The position numbers were made by a program, and so were the translations under genes. From assembly GCF_004962245.1 (NCBI RefSeq), contig NZ_SUHQ01000016.1:88930-152929 (forward strand): DNA of 64,000 nucleotides. Direction: 5' to 3'. The notes beneath the pieces are model-generated. The model saw nothing but the letters and a program-made list of their open reading frames with translations. It was not told where the DNA came from and ran no database searches. Below, piece by piece: positions 7,929-16,258 of this stretch. Source of the DNA: Mesorhizobium sp. GTDB lineage: Bacteria; Pseudomonadota; Alphaproteobacteria; Rhizobiales; Rhizobiaceae. The first letter of the stretch is position 1. Each line of letters opens with the position of its first letter.

Positions 7929-8876
7929 TCAGCTTCGCGCCACCGGCATCAGCGTGACCTGAGTAATGCCGGAGCGGCGCACGACCGTGCACAGCGTTTC
8001 GCGGCCGATGCGCTCGGCGTCGAGCAGGCGCACCAGATCATCGACACCGGTGACCGGGCGGCCGTCGATGGCGGCAATGATGTCGCCTTCCCTGAGGCCT
8101 GCCCTGGCCGCCGGGCTGTTCTTCTCGACGCTGCGCAGGCGCACGGCCGTGCTGCTCGACACTTGCGATAGAAGGGCTGCGCGGCGTGGCAGGTTTGTCG
8201 TGTCGGCCGAGACACCGATGAAGGCGCGGCGCACGCGGCCGAAGCGGATGATTTCCGAAATGACGAAGTTGGCGGTGTTGGAGGCAACCGCGAAGGCGAT
8301 GCCTTGCGCGCCATGGATCATGGCGGTGTTGACGCCGATGACCTCGCCCGCCGAAGACACCAGCGGGCCGCCGGAATTGCCGGGGTTGAGTGCTGCGTCG
8401 GTCTGGATGACGTCGTCGATCAGCCGGCCGGTGGAGGCGCGCATCGAGCGGCCGAGCGCCGAGACGACGCCTGACGTGACGGTCCATTCGAAGCCGAGCG
8501 GGTTGCCGATGGCAATGGCGATCTGGCCGCGCCGCAGGCGCTTGGAATCGCCGAGCGGCGCGATATCGGCAAAGCTGCCGTCGGCGCGCACCAGCGCGAT
8601 GTCGGTGTCGGGATCACGGCCGAGCACGCGGCCTTCGCGGGAGGCGCCGTCCGGCATCGCGACGCGGACGCTACGGGCATCGCCGACGACGTGGAAGTTG
8701 GTGACAACCAGCCCGTCCGGCGTGATGACGAAGCCGGAGCCATGGCCGCCAGCACCACCGACGCGCTCGATTCGACAGACGGCGGGACCGATGCGGTCGA
8801 CTGCATCGGCAACGGTTGCCGAATAGGCATCGAGCAGGGCATCGTCGAATTGCAATTGCTGGGCGGCGAGGGACAT
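7929..8876 (-). CDS. HtrA/DegP-like trypsin-type serine protease with PDZ domain
   Basis: 315 residues. Full catalytic triad of the S1C family: His62 in VVTNFHVV, Asp92 in DPDTDIALV, Ser168 in NPGNSGGPL. A single PDZ domain follows (NSPAARAGLREGDIIAAIDG). No signal peptide is visible, so it is probably cytoplasmic, unlike classical DegP. It faces, across a 265-base region carrying a dispersed repeat, a paralogue that has lost all three triad residues, followed by a LuxR-type regulator. Confidence 0.93.
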   Translation of the reverse strand: MSLAAQQLQFDDALLDAYSATVADAVDRIGPAVCRIERVGGAGGHGSGFVITPDGLVVTNFHVVGDARSVRVAMPDGASREGRVLGRDPDTDIALVRADGSFADIAPLGDSKRLRRGQIAIAIGNPLGFEWTVTSGVVSALGRSMRASTGRLIDDVIQTDAALNPGNSGGPLVSSAGEVIGVNTAMIHGAQGIAFAVASNTANFVISEIIRFGRVRRAFIGVSADTTNLPRRAALLSQVSSSTAVRLRSVEKNSPAARAGLREGDIIAAIDGRPVTGVDDLVRLLDAERIGRETLCTVVRRSGITQVTLMPVARS

Positions 8877-9019
8877 TTGGGGCTCCGTGTCATTCGTCTG
8901 GAGGATGCCTATATGTGCGAAGCGGCCGGATCGGCCGCGACCTGACCAGATGGCCAGTCCAACGCCCGACTAGCCGTCAGGCGAGTACCCGCGAACGCGC
9001 CGCCGCGCGATATCTGGGT

Positions 9020-9120
9020 TAGAGCGACGAGCGTCCATTGGACGCTCAAAGTACGCTCTAAGATTTTGAGCTCTCGCATCGTGCTTTCCGAAAATCGATT
9101 CCGATTTTCGGGCCGATGCA
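9020..9120 (+). repeat. Dispersed intergenic repeat, family 1, copy 1
   Basis: About 100 bases made of two hairpins (GAGCGTCC-ATT-GGACGCTC, and CCGAAAATC-GATTCC-GATTTTCGG) joined by a conserved linker with CGCATCGTGCTTTCCG. A second copy lies inverted at 17014-17136. It ends 21 bases before the start codon of the downstream gene. Confidence 0.8.
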
Positions 9121-9141
9121 ATAAAAACCCAGGAGACAGTC

Positions 9142-10014
9142 ATGAGCGACTTCAATCTGAGCGCATTTTCCGACGCCATCGCCGATACCGCTGCCAAGGC
9201 GGCCCCGGCGACGGCAAGCTTCGCCACGCATCAGCATCGTACGGCGACCGCCTTTCATTGGCGCGACGGCTATTTCATCACCGCCGAGGAGGCGGTGGAG
9301 GCCGGCGAGGAGATCGAGCTGACGCTTTCTTCGGGCGACAAGGTGAAGGCGGAACTGGTCGGTCGCGATCCATCCACTGGTACCGCCCTTTTGCAGCCGG
9401 CCGGCGCGCCGGACCTACCGCCGCTGACCAAGGCAAGCACGGTGCGGCCGGGCAATCTGGCCATTGCGGTCGGCAATAGCGACGGCGCGGCGCTCGCCGT
9501 GTTCGGCACGGTCGGCGAGGTCGGCCCTGCCTGGCGCTCGATGCGCGGCGGCACGATCGACCGGCGCATCAATCTGGCCGTCAATGCCGGCAGCCGTTTC
9601 GAGGGTGGCCCGGTGCTCGACGCCAGGGGCGCGCTGATCGGCATGCTCCTGTTTGGGCCGCGCCGGCGGGCGCTGATCATGCCGTACGAAACGATCGAGC
9701 GGGCGGTGGCGACGCTGCGCGAGAAGGGCCATGTCGCGCGCGGCTATCTCGGCGCCGGCCTGCACCCGATCCGCAATGGCGACACGCATGGTGCCATGGT
9801 GATGAGCCTCGACGACAACGGCCCGGCGAAGGCGGCCGGCCTGCATCTTGGCGACATCATCGTATCGTGGAACGGCGAGGCCGTACATGGTCCGCGCGAG
9901 CTGATCCGCAGGCTCGGGCCGGACAGCGCCGGCGCGTCAGTGACGCTCGGCGTGGTACGCGGCGGCGAACGGCGCGATGTCGTGCTGACCATCGGCGAAA
10001 AGCCGCTGCGCTGA
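9142..10014 (+). CDS. HtrA-like pseudoprotease with PDZ domain (triad lost)
   Basis: 290 residues aligning with the divergent protease at 7929-8876 through the protease fold and PDZ. Each catalytic position is changed: His becomes Glu50 (DGYFITAEEAV), Asp becomes Gly80 (DPSTGTALL), Ser becomes Glu154 (SRFEGGPVL). The glycines around the oxyanion site and the PDZ domain (GPAKAAGLHLGDIIVSWNG) are kept, so binding rather than cleavage seems selected. AGGAGACAGTC precedes the ATG. Eight bases separate it from the regulator gene, so the two are an operon. Confidence 0.88.
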   Translation: MSDFNLSAFSDAIADTAAKAAPATASFATHQHRTATAFHWRDGYFITAEEAVEAGEEIELTLSSGDKVKAELVGRDPSTGTALLQPAGAPDLPPLTKASTVRPGNLAIAVGNSDGAALAVFGTVGEVGPAWRSMRGGTIDRRINLAVNAGSRFEGGPVLDARGALIGMLLFGPRRRALIMPYETIERAVATLREKGHVARGYLGAGLHPIRNGDTHGAMVMSLDDNGPAKAAGLHLGDIIVSWNGEAVHGPRELIRRLGPDSAGASVTLGVVRGGERRDVVLTIGEKPLR

Positions 10015-10022
10015 GAGGATCG

Positions 10023-10676
10023 ATGGCAAGCGGCGAAATCACGACCGGGAGGCGATTGACGGTGCTGGTCGCGTTGGGCGATGCCGCGCGCTCCGAACAT
10101 TTGTCCGCAACCCTTGCCGCGAGCGACGATCTGCTGCCGATCGTAGCCGGCAGCAGCGATAGCGGCGAGAGGGCGGATGTCGCGGTCATCGATGACAATG
10201 TGCTGGAAGGCTGGGCGCAGGAAGGCGGGGCCACCGATCTAGCCATACCTCAGGTGCTGTTGTCTCAACGAGCGAGCCGGCATCGGCTGGCTGACACCGT
10301 GTTTGCCGTGCTGCCGGCCGCAGCGGACGATCTGCTGATCGCAGCCGCCGTGCGGCTGGCGGCGGCGGGTTATCGAATCTCGGGCGCGGGTCGCCCTTTG
10401 TCCGATCAGCATGACGATTTCGCTTTCCATGACGACGACCTGTTCGACGAGGGGTCGGTCGACGACAGATCCGATCGGCCTTCGCTTTCGCCGCGCGAGA
10501 GCGAAGTGCTGGCGCTTCTGGCCGAAGGCGCGCCCAACAAGGTGATCGCGCGCCGGCTGAACATTTCCGTGCACACGGCGAAGTTCCACGTCGCGGCGAT
10601 CCTGATCAAGCTGGGTGCGGCCAACCGCACCGACGCGATCGCCATCGCCATGCGGCAGGGCCTGGTGCTGGTCTAA
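10023..10676 (+). CDS. LuxR/NarL-type regulator with degenerate receiver
   Basis: 217 residues. The C-terminal HTH is clear: LSPRESEVLALLAEGAPNKV then IARRLNISVHTAKFHVAAIL. The N-terminal 115 residues look like a receiver fold (DVAVIDDN, IPQVLLSQRASRH), but the acidic pocket and phospho-Asp context are weak, so it may not be phosphorylated. An acidic linker follows (DDFAFHDDDLFDEG). Eight bases after the pseudoprotease stop, so co-expressed with it. Targets are unknown; the nearby protease is a candidate. Confidence 0.87.
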   Translation: MASGEITTGRRLTVLVALGDAARSEHLSATLAASDDLLPIVAGSSDSGERADVAVIDDNVLEGWAQEGGATDLAIPQVLLSQRASRHRLADTVFAVLPAAADDLLIAAAVRLAAAGYRISGAGRPLSDQHDDFAFHDDDLFDEGSVDDRSDRPSLSPRESEVLALLAEGAPNKVIARRLNISVHTAKFHVAAILIKLGAANRTDAIAIAMRQGLVLV

Positions 10677-10789
10677 CGTGTCCTTCCAAGCCTACGCAGC
10701 GTAACCCACATCCGGCGTGTTGGGCCTTGCGCGGCACGCAACCGCCGCGCAAGGATCACGCCTGTGATGTTGCAAGGGAGGCGCAAGAC

Positions 10790-11656
10790 ATGTCGCTCAA
10801 GGGAAAGACGCTGTTCATCTCCGGCGGGTCGCGTGGCATCGGGCTGGCGATCGCGCTACGTGCCGCGCGCGACGGCGCCAATGTGACGATCGCAGCCAAG
10901 ACCGCCGAGCCGCATCCGAAGCTGCCGGGCACCATCTACATGGCGGCGCAGGAGATCGAGCAGGCCGGCGGCAAGGCGTTGCCGGCGTTGTGCGACATTC
11001 GCGAGGAGGGGCAGGTGGCCGAGGCGGTCACCAGGACCGTTGAAAAATTCGGCGGCATCGACATCTGCATCAACAATGCCAGCGCCATACAGCTCACCGG
11101 CACGCTGGAGACCGACATGAAGCGCTACGATCTGATGCACCAGATCAACACGCGCGGCACGTTCCTGGTTTCCAAAATGTGCATTCCGCACCTGAAGTTG
11201 GCCGATAATCCTCACATTTTGAATCTGGCGCCGCCGCTCGACATGAAGGCCAAATGGTTCAAGAACCATGTCGCCTATACAATGGCCAAATTCGGCATGT
11301 CGATGTGCACGCTGGGCATGAGCGCGGAGTTCGCCAGGGATGGTATCGCTGTCAATTCGCTGTGGCCGATCTCGACGATCGATACGGCAGCGGTGCGCAA
11401 TCTTCTGGGTGGGGCGACGGTCGCGGCGATGAGCCGCTCGCCCGATATCATGGCTGACGCCGCGCATGCGATCCTGCTCAGGCCGTCGCGTGAGGCAACC
11501 GGCAATTTCTACATTGACGAGGAGGTGCTGCGCGCCGAGGGCGTCAGCGATTTTTCGATCTATGCGCCCGGCGCGACAGGTCCGCTCGCCGGCGATTTCT
11601 TCGTGCCCGACGAGGTGTTTGCAAAGTCGGATACGAATATCAAAGGGCTTTATTAG
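10790..11656 (+). CDS. Short-chain dehydrogenase, HSDL2-like
   Basis: 288 residues from ATG at 10790 (GGGAGG upstream). Rossmann motif SGGSRGIGLAIALRAARDGA for NAD(P), NNAS at the end of strand 4, and the YxxxK pair in HVAYTMAKFGMSM. The middle region (MHQINTRGTFLVSKMCIPHL, ILNLAPPLDMK) resembles hydroxysteroid dehydrogenase-like protein 2. The usual catalytic Ser before YxxxK is Ala here (NLAPPL, where HSDL2 has NISPPL), so activity may be altered. Substrate unknown. Monocistronic. Confidence 0.88.
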   Translation: MSLKGKTLFISGGSRGIGLAIALRAARDGANVTIAAKTAEPHPKLPGTIYMAAQEIEQAGGKALPALCDIREEGQVAEAVTRTVEKFGGIDICINNASAIQLTGTLETDMKRYDLMHQINTRGTFLVSKMCIPHLKLADNPHILNLAPPLDMKAKWFKNHVAYTMAKFGMSMCTLGMSAEFARDGIAVNSLWPISTIDTAAVRNLLGGATVAAMSRSPDIMADAAHAILLRPSREATGNFYIDEEVLRAEGVSDFSIYAPGATGPLAGDFFVPDEVFAKSDTNIKGLY

Positions 11657-11776
11657 CCAGAATCGCGCTGCTGACGCTTTGCCTCGAATGGCTCCGGCTC
11701 ACCCGATTTGTCGCCCTCGTGATTGCCGTGCCGAGCCGCTCGAGTTGCAAAAGACCGTCGCTGTCTTCCACAAGCG

Positions 11777-12292
11777 TCATTCGTCGGCCTTATTGGATTT
11801 GCCAAGGCCCATCAGCCGGTCGATATAGGCGAGCATCAGCGCCGAGAGGACAAAGGCCAGGTGGATGACGGTCAGCCACATCAACTGGTCGGTCGTATAG
11901 GAGACGGAGTTCAGGAACACCTGCAGCAGGTGGATGGATGAGATCGCGACGATGGTCGAGGCGACCTTGACCTTCAGCGAGCCGACATCGATCGTGCCCA
12001 GCCAGTGTACCTTGCCGTCATTTTCGTCGAAGCGGCTGACGAAGTTCTCGTAGCCCGAGACGATGACCATCACCACCAGTGAGGCGACCAGAGCCGCATC
12101 GATGAGGCCCAGCATCTTCAGGATGGTATCGGTTTCGTCCAGCATCATGACGGTCGAAATGAACTCGAGCAGCTTCTTGCCGAAAGACACCGCATAGATC
12201 GCAAGTGCACCGCCCAGCCCGAGATAGAAGGCGACCAGCAGCCAGCGCGTGGCGAGGATGATCGATTCGATGGCGAGTTCGAGACGTTTCAT
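11777..12292 (-). CDS. YqhA/TIGR00645-family inner-membrane protein
   Basis: 171 residues from ATG at 12292. Four hydrophobic segments can be read: IILATRWLLVAFYLGLGGAL near the start, MLGLIDAALVASLVVMVIVS, a region around VASTIVAISSIHLLQV, and LMWLTVIHLAFVLSALMLAY. The family signature SGYENFVSRF follows the second. Function unknown; members are conserved integral membrane proteins. Confidence 0.88.
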   Translation of the reverse strand: MKRLELAIESIILATRWLLVAFYLGLGGALAIYAVSFGKKLLEFISTVMMLDETDTILKMLGLIDAALVASLVVMVIVSGYENFVSRFDENDGKVHWLGTIDVGSLKVKVASTIVAISSIHLLQVFLNSVSYTTDQLMWLTVIHLAFVLSALMLAYIDRLMGLGKSNKADE

Positions 12293-12388
12293 AAAGTGGT
12301 CTACTTTCCTGTCTGAGCACCATATTTCGGGCCAGGTCGCTTTGTTTGGGAGGGTTTGAGGCGGATGGTTCTCCATCGAAGCCGGAAA

Positions 12389-12423
12389 CAAAAACCCCGC
12401 CGGCGAGGGGGGACCGGCGGGGC
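12389..12423 (-). terminator. Rho-independent terminator, minus strand
   Basis: Inverted repeat CCCCGCCGG (12395-12403) / CCGGCGGGG (12414-12422); read on the minus strand it is followed by five T's. It is the likely end of the OmpA-domain gene's transcript, about 230 bases past its stop. Confidence 0.8.
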
Positions 12424-12558
12424 TCATGTGTCCCGCTGGAGTCGGGACAGGGCAGGGAACGCCCTATTCAGAATCTGGGGTGGGCGTCCACACGATTCAA
12501 TGAGTGCCGTCAAATCGCGGGAGACAATTCTTCTTGAGCATACTCCTTTGGGGAAACT

Positions 12559-12633
12559 GCCCATCCCGCTAAAACCGGGATGGGCCAAGTCTTCGTGCGT
12601 CGATTCCAAAAGCCAGTTCAGGCTTTTGGAATC
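12559..12633. repeat. Two perfect hairpins in the OmpA-gene 3' region
   Basis: GCCCATCCCG (12559-12568) pairs with CGGGATGGGC (12576-12585), and GATTCCAAAAGCC (12602-12614) pairs with GGCTTTTGGAATC (12621-12633), with 7- and 6-base loops. Neither has a T tract. The rest of the 12293-12655 gap shows no gene. Confidence 0.75.
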
Positions 12634-12655
12634 ATTGCTCCTAGTTGGCCATGGC

Positions 12656-14650
12656 CTACTCCGCGCTGGCGACCGGCGCCACCAGCGAGGTGATCCGGCG
12701 GATGGCGACGCGACGGTTCTCGCGCTCAGGCTCCGACGTGTTGACCTTGAGATACTCCTCGCCATAGCCCTGTGTCGTCAGGTTCTCCGGCGGGATGCTG
12801 AAGGCGTTGGTCAGGGCTTCGGCGACCGCCTCGGCGCGGCGGTCGGACAGAGCGAGGTTCGCCTCCGGCTTGCCGACGGCATCGGTATGGCCTTCGATCA
12901 GGAAGGTTTCAGCGGGGTTCTTCTCCAGCAGCCTCTCCATGGCGGTGGCGACGCCTTCCAGTTTCTGCACTTCGCTGTCGGGGATCGATGCCGAACCGAA
13001 TTCGAAGTTCAGTGTGTCGAGGTCGACACGGCGCGCAATGTCGCGGACGCGGGCCGAACGCTTGACCTCGTCGATCGAATACAGGCGCTGCACTCTCTCC
13101 ACGGGCGGTTGTTCGAGGAAGGTGTAGTAGTCATCCGGATCCTCGATGTCTTCGGCGTCCAGAATGTACTCCTCGCGCGGAATGTCGAGCCGTATCGGCG
13201 GCAGGTCGTCGCCCGGATCGCGCCAGTCGTCGACATCCTCGTAGTACCGCTCGTCGACATAGCTCAGCACATATTCACGGCCGTCCGGCGCGATGCGTGA
13301 GCGCTGGATGACGTTGCCGTAGCGATTGCGGATGGTGACGATCTGGACACCGTTCTCACGCTCGACGATTTCCCGGGTGCGATCGCCCGGCAGATCCTCA
13401 TAGTAGACCTCCCTGGCGCCACGATGCAGGCGCGGGGCATCGTTGCTTTCCACGATTGTCTGGTTGTTGAACTGGAGGATGACGCGGTCGCCGAATTCCC
13501 TGACGATATTGGCGCCTTGCGGGCGTGGACGGCGGCGAACATCTTCGAAATCCGGGGCACGTTCGACGCGCGTACCCTTTTCCTGCGTCACCGGGGCGAT
13601 CTTTTCAGACCTGATGATTTCCTGCTGGGCCGCCCTGTCGTCGGTGGGTGGTGGCCCCTGATCGACCGGAGCCGGCCTCGGGGCCTCCGCTTGCTCGCCG
13701 TCCTGCTGGGCAGGCTGATTGCCCTCTTGGTCGCCTGCGTCCTGGCGGCCGGTCTCTTGCGCTCTGTCCCTGCCGCCCTTGCGCTTGCGCACGGCATCCT
13801 TCTGGCTGTCGAACACGGGGGCCGCGTTTGGATCGGCCGGAGCCTCGCCCTGGACCGGACCTTGCCCCTCGGCGGGTGCGGCTTGTTCGCCCTCCGCAGG
13901 CCGCTCACCGGTAGAGGGCTGCTCACCCGTTGCCGGCTGTTCTTCAACAGGCTTCCTGCGCTTCCTCGCCTGGTCCAAAGGCTGTTCGCCCTCGGCAGGA
14001 GCGGCTTGCCGGTCAGCTGGAGTGGGAAGCGGCTCGGCCTGCGTGTCAGGCTCACGAGCGGGTGTTTTCCTCTTGGCCGGCTGTTCTGACGGTGTGGCCT
14101 CGATCTGCTGATCCTGGTCCCGCTTCTTTCTGCGCGGCCTGGGCTGCTCGTTGTCATTTGCAGGCGCGGCCTTTTCGGGTTCCGCCTGCTCAGCGGGCTG
14201 TTCGGCAGGTGCGGCCTCCTGCTGTTGCCGGTCGCGCTTCTTTCTACGCGGCCTGGGCTGCTCTTCGTCGCTCGCAGGGGCGGCCTGCTCAGCGGGCTGT
14301 TCGGCGGGGGCGGCCTCCTGCTGTTGCCGGTCGCGCTTCTTTCTGCGCGGCCTGGGCTGCTCTTCGTCGCTCGCAGGGGCGGCCCGCTCAGCGGGCTGTT
14401 CGGCCGGTGCGGCCTCCTGCTGTTGCCGGTCGCGCCTCTTGCGAGGCCTCTGTTCAGGTTCTGCCTGCTGGTCTTGTGCGCAGCCTTCCGCGCCTTCGGG
14501 GCAATCCGATTGGGCCAGAATCAACGGCGTTGCGGCACCTCGTGGGGAACCGAAAGTGGGGCTGTCCTGCAGCGGAAATGCGCTCAACGGCGTAGACGCC
14601 ATCAGCAAGCCAAAAGCGGCACCTGCCAGTATCCTAGGTCGGCTCTTCAT
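12656..14650 (-). CDS. OmpA-domain envelope protein with long Pro/Glu/Ala/Lys repeat region
   Basis: 664 residues from ATG at 14650 (AAGGAG upstream; longer in-frame starts would run through other genes). A signal peptide (ILAGAAFGLLMASTPLSAFP) starts the protein. Then comes about 250 residues of low-complexity sequence with 33-residue tandem units containing PRPRRKKRDRQQQEAAPAEQ. A middle part is rich in charged residues and Tyr (YYEDVDDWRDPGDDLPPIRL). The C-terminal OmpA peptidoglycan-binding domain has FEFGSASI, LIEGHTDAVGKPEANLALS and the closing ENRRVAIRRI. It probably links the outer envelope to peptidoglycan, the repeats acting as a spacer. Confidence 0.9.
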   Translation of the reverse strand: MKSRPRILAGAAFGLLMASTPLSAFPLQDSPTFGSPRGAATPLILAQSDCPEGAEGCAQDQQAEPEQRPRKRRDRQQQEAAPAEQPAERAAPASDEEQPRPRRKKRDRQQQEAAPAEQPAEQAAPASDEEQPRPRRKKRDRQQQEAAPAEQPAEQAEPEKAAPANDNEQPRPRRKKRDQDQQIEATPSEQPAKRKTPAREPDTQAEPLPTPADRQAAPAEGEQPLDQARKRRKPVEEQPATGEQPSTGERPAEGEQAAPAEGQGPVQGEAPADPNAAPVFDSQKDAVRKRKGGRDRAQETGRQDAGDQEGNQPAQQDGEQAEAPRPAPVDQGPPPTDDRAAQQEIIRSEKIAPVTQEKGTRVERAPDFEDVRRRPRPQGANIVREFGDRVILQFNNQTIVESNDAPRLHRGAREVYYEDLPGDRTREIVERENGVQIVTIRNRYGNVIQRSRIAPDGREYVLSYVDERYYEDVDDWRDPGDDLPPIRLDIPREEYILDAEDIEDPDDYYTFLEQPPVERVQRLYSIDEVKRSARVRDIARRVDLDTLNFEFGSASIPDSEVQKLEGVATAMERLLEKNPAETFLIEGHTDAVGKPEANLALSDRRAEAVAEALTNAFSIPPENLTTQGYGEEYLKVNTSEPERENRRVAIRRITSLVAPVASAE
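14222..14441 (-). repeat. 99-bp tandem repeats within the OmpA-domain gene
   Basis: The word CTGTTGCCGG recurs at 14222, 14321 and 14420, exactly 99 bases apart, marking near-identical units that code for 33 residues each. A more diverged, longer unit lies next to them around 14110-14221. The unit size keeps the frame, so copy number can change without breaking the gene. Confidence 0.85.
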
Positions 14651-14860
14651 CAGAAATTCTCCTTGTGGCGTCCCATCCCTGCCCAAACTTTCAGCAACCG
14701 TATTTGGTTCCTGTCCGCTGGCTTTAGCTGCCGGGAAGGGCAATTGGCCGACGTTTTGAAGGCGACTTCGTGTCTTTCGTATGGTCCCGGCCTTTGGCTT
14801 TTGCCGGATTGCACTGTTACCGTGCTTGACCTTGACGCCAGCGAGGGCCACATCCCCGCA

Positions 14861-15307
14861 ATGGAAACACCGTTCTGGAAAACCAAGTCGCTCGAAGCGA
14901 TGACCCCGGCCGAGTGGGAGTCGCTTTGCGACGGCTGCGGCAAATGCTGCCTGTCGAAGCTCGAGGACGAAGACACCGGCGAGATTTACTGGACGAGCGT
15001 CGGCTGCCGGCTGTTCGACGCCAAAACTTGCCGTTGCTCGGACTATGCCAACCGGCTGGCGCGCGTCCCGGACTGTGTCGGGCTGACGCCGCAGAATGTG
15101 CGCACCATCAGCTGGCTGCCGAAGACCTGCGCCTACCGGCTGGTCGCCGATGGCCACGATCTCTACTGGTGGCATAGGCTGGTTTCGGGCAGTGCCGAAA
15201 CGGTGCACGAGGCCGGCATTTCGATGCGCGACCGGGTTAGCGCCAGCGAAACCGATCTTGCCGAGCCGGACGACTATTTCGCGCACATGCTGGACGACGA
15301 GCCTTAA
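14861..15307 (+). CDS. YcgN/YkgJ-type cysteine-cluster protein (UPF0260)
   Basis: 148 residues. Conserved cysteines as in the YcgN family: LCDGCGKCCLSKLEDEDTGE, VGCRLFDAKTCRCSDYANR and RVPDCVGLTP, probably binding zinc or an Fe-S cluster. Further signatures are WLPKTCAYRLVADG and LYWWHRLVSG. The biochemical role is unknown. Start taken at ATG 14861 (MLEDLS-type heads are absent; the sequence begins METPFWKTKSLE), with a weak GAGGG upstream. No operon partner. Confidence 0.9.
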   Translation: METPFWKTKSLEAMTPAEWESLCDGCGKCCLSKLEDEDTGEIYWTSVGCRLFDAKTCRCSDYANRLARVPDCVGLTPQNVRTISWLPKTCAYRLVADGHDLYWWHRLVSGSAETVHEAGISMRDRVSASETDLAEPDDYFAHMLDDEP

Positions 15308-15431
15308 AGCGGGTCGCGTCTGAAGGGATTCTGCGACGCGCTTAATTTCTTGTTTTACGCATGTGGTTGTCCCAAAACCGCTGTGCACCCTCGGTTCAAG
15401 ACCGAGAGCATGCTTTTGGGGACATGCATTA
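15305..15431 (+). repeat. Dispersed intergenic repeat, family 2, copy 1
   Basis: Begins at the stop of the preceding gene. A dyad (GCGTCGCGTC-type arms around GACGCGCTT), then TTTACGCATGTGGTTGTCCC, CAAAACCGCTG and CTTTTGGGGACATGCATTAG. A second copy lies at 51149-51248. This copy has about 24 extra bases near 15388-15411 that include a small hairpin (CTCGGTT/GACCGAG). Nothing else is seen in the 15308-15638 gap. Confidence 0.75.
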
Positions 15432-15638
15432 GGCCGGAACCAGTGGGAAAACCGGGCGTTCTCTATCCATAGTATCCGGAACCGGGTCGCGGGAGGCGCA
15501 AGACAACCGACTGTCCCTCGGCTTGCATCTGAACCCGAAATGAACGGCTGGTTCGTAAAAAGTTCAGATACGCAGGCGCATTCTCCTCCCATCGTTTCGA
15601 CGAAAACGGGCGGAAGCCCTGAACAAGGAGAGAAGACA

Positions 15639-15992
15639 ATGTTCAACACGATCAAAACGACGACCCTTTCGGCCCTTGTCGCCCTTGGCACGCTTGCCGC
15701 CGTCCCCGCTCATGCAGACAGCATCTATCTCGGTTTCGGCAACAACGACGATTCCCGTGCCGGCGTTTATGTCGGGGACGACTACCGCTACCGCTACCGC
15801 CACCGCGAACGCGACTGGCGCCGGTCCTGCTCGCCGGATCGTGCCCTCGGCAAGGCGGAGCGCATGGGCCTGCGCCGCGTTCGCATCGTCGATATCAACC
15901 GCCGCACGGTCAAGGTCGCGGGCCGCCAGTACGGCGACCGCGTGGTGGTCGTGTTCGCCAATGAGCGCGGCTGCCCGGTCATATACCGGTAA
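15639..15992 (+). CDS. Small secreted basic protein, unknown function
   Basis: 117 residues with AAGGAG 8 bases before the ATG. Signal peptide TTLSALVALGTLAAVPAHA is cut before DSIYLGFG. The mature part has an Arg/Tyr-rich stretch (DDYRYRYRHRERDWRR), a Cys-containing segment CSPDRALGKAERMGLRRVRI and a C-terminal VVVFANERGCPVIYR. Two cysteines could form a disulfide in the periplasm. Similar small envelope proteins are frequent in rhizobia; no function is assigned. A bidirectional terminator lies downstream. Confidence 0.8.
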   Translation: MFNTIKTTTLSALVALGTLAAVPAHADSIYLGFGNNDDSRAGVYVGDDYRYRYRHRERDWRRSCSPDRALGKAERMGLRRVRIVDINRRTVKVAGRQYGDRVVVVFANERGCPVIYR

Positions 15993-16145
15993 AACGTTCA
16001 TCTGTCGGGAAACGTTCGGCAGGTTGCCGACCGGCAACGGCCTTGTTGTTTAAGCATGATCTTATGCGGGATCAGCTCGAGACGTTGTGCGAAGGTCAGT
16101 CTGCAGTAGTAGAGTCCCTTTCCGCCAGGCGGACGGGTGCGGCTC

Positions 16146-16180
16146 AAAAAACCCCGGAGGACCAGCCCTCCGGGGTTTTT
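16146..16180. terminator. Bidirectional terminator
   Basis: AAAAACCCCGGAGG pairs with CCTCCGGGGTTTTT around a 6-base loop; T runs exist on both strands. It serves the plus-strand secreted protein gene and the convergent SIMPL gene. Confidence 0.88.
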
Positions 16181-16258
16181 CATGCAGCAGCATCGATGTT
16201 GCCGGTTGGTCCTGCCCGCGCTTCGGCAGAGCCGAACCACGCCGCACAGTTCAGACGG

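Noticed and set aside
14110..14441. Possible CRISPR-like array
   Set aside because: The repeats are contiguous 99-bp coding units without spacers, inside an OmpA-domain gene. No CRISPR or cas gene is seen anywhere in the window.
14651..15691. Long upstream extension of the OmpA-domain gene frame (1011 codons in all)
   Set aside because: It runs antisense through the YcgN-type gene; the ATG at 14650 has a ribosome site and signal peptide.
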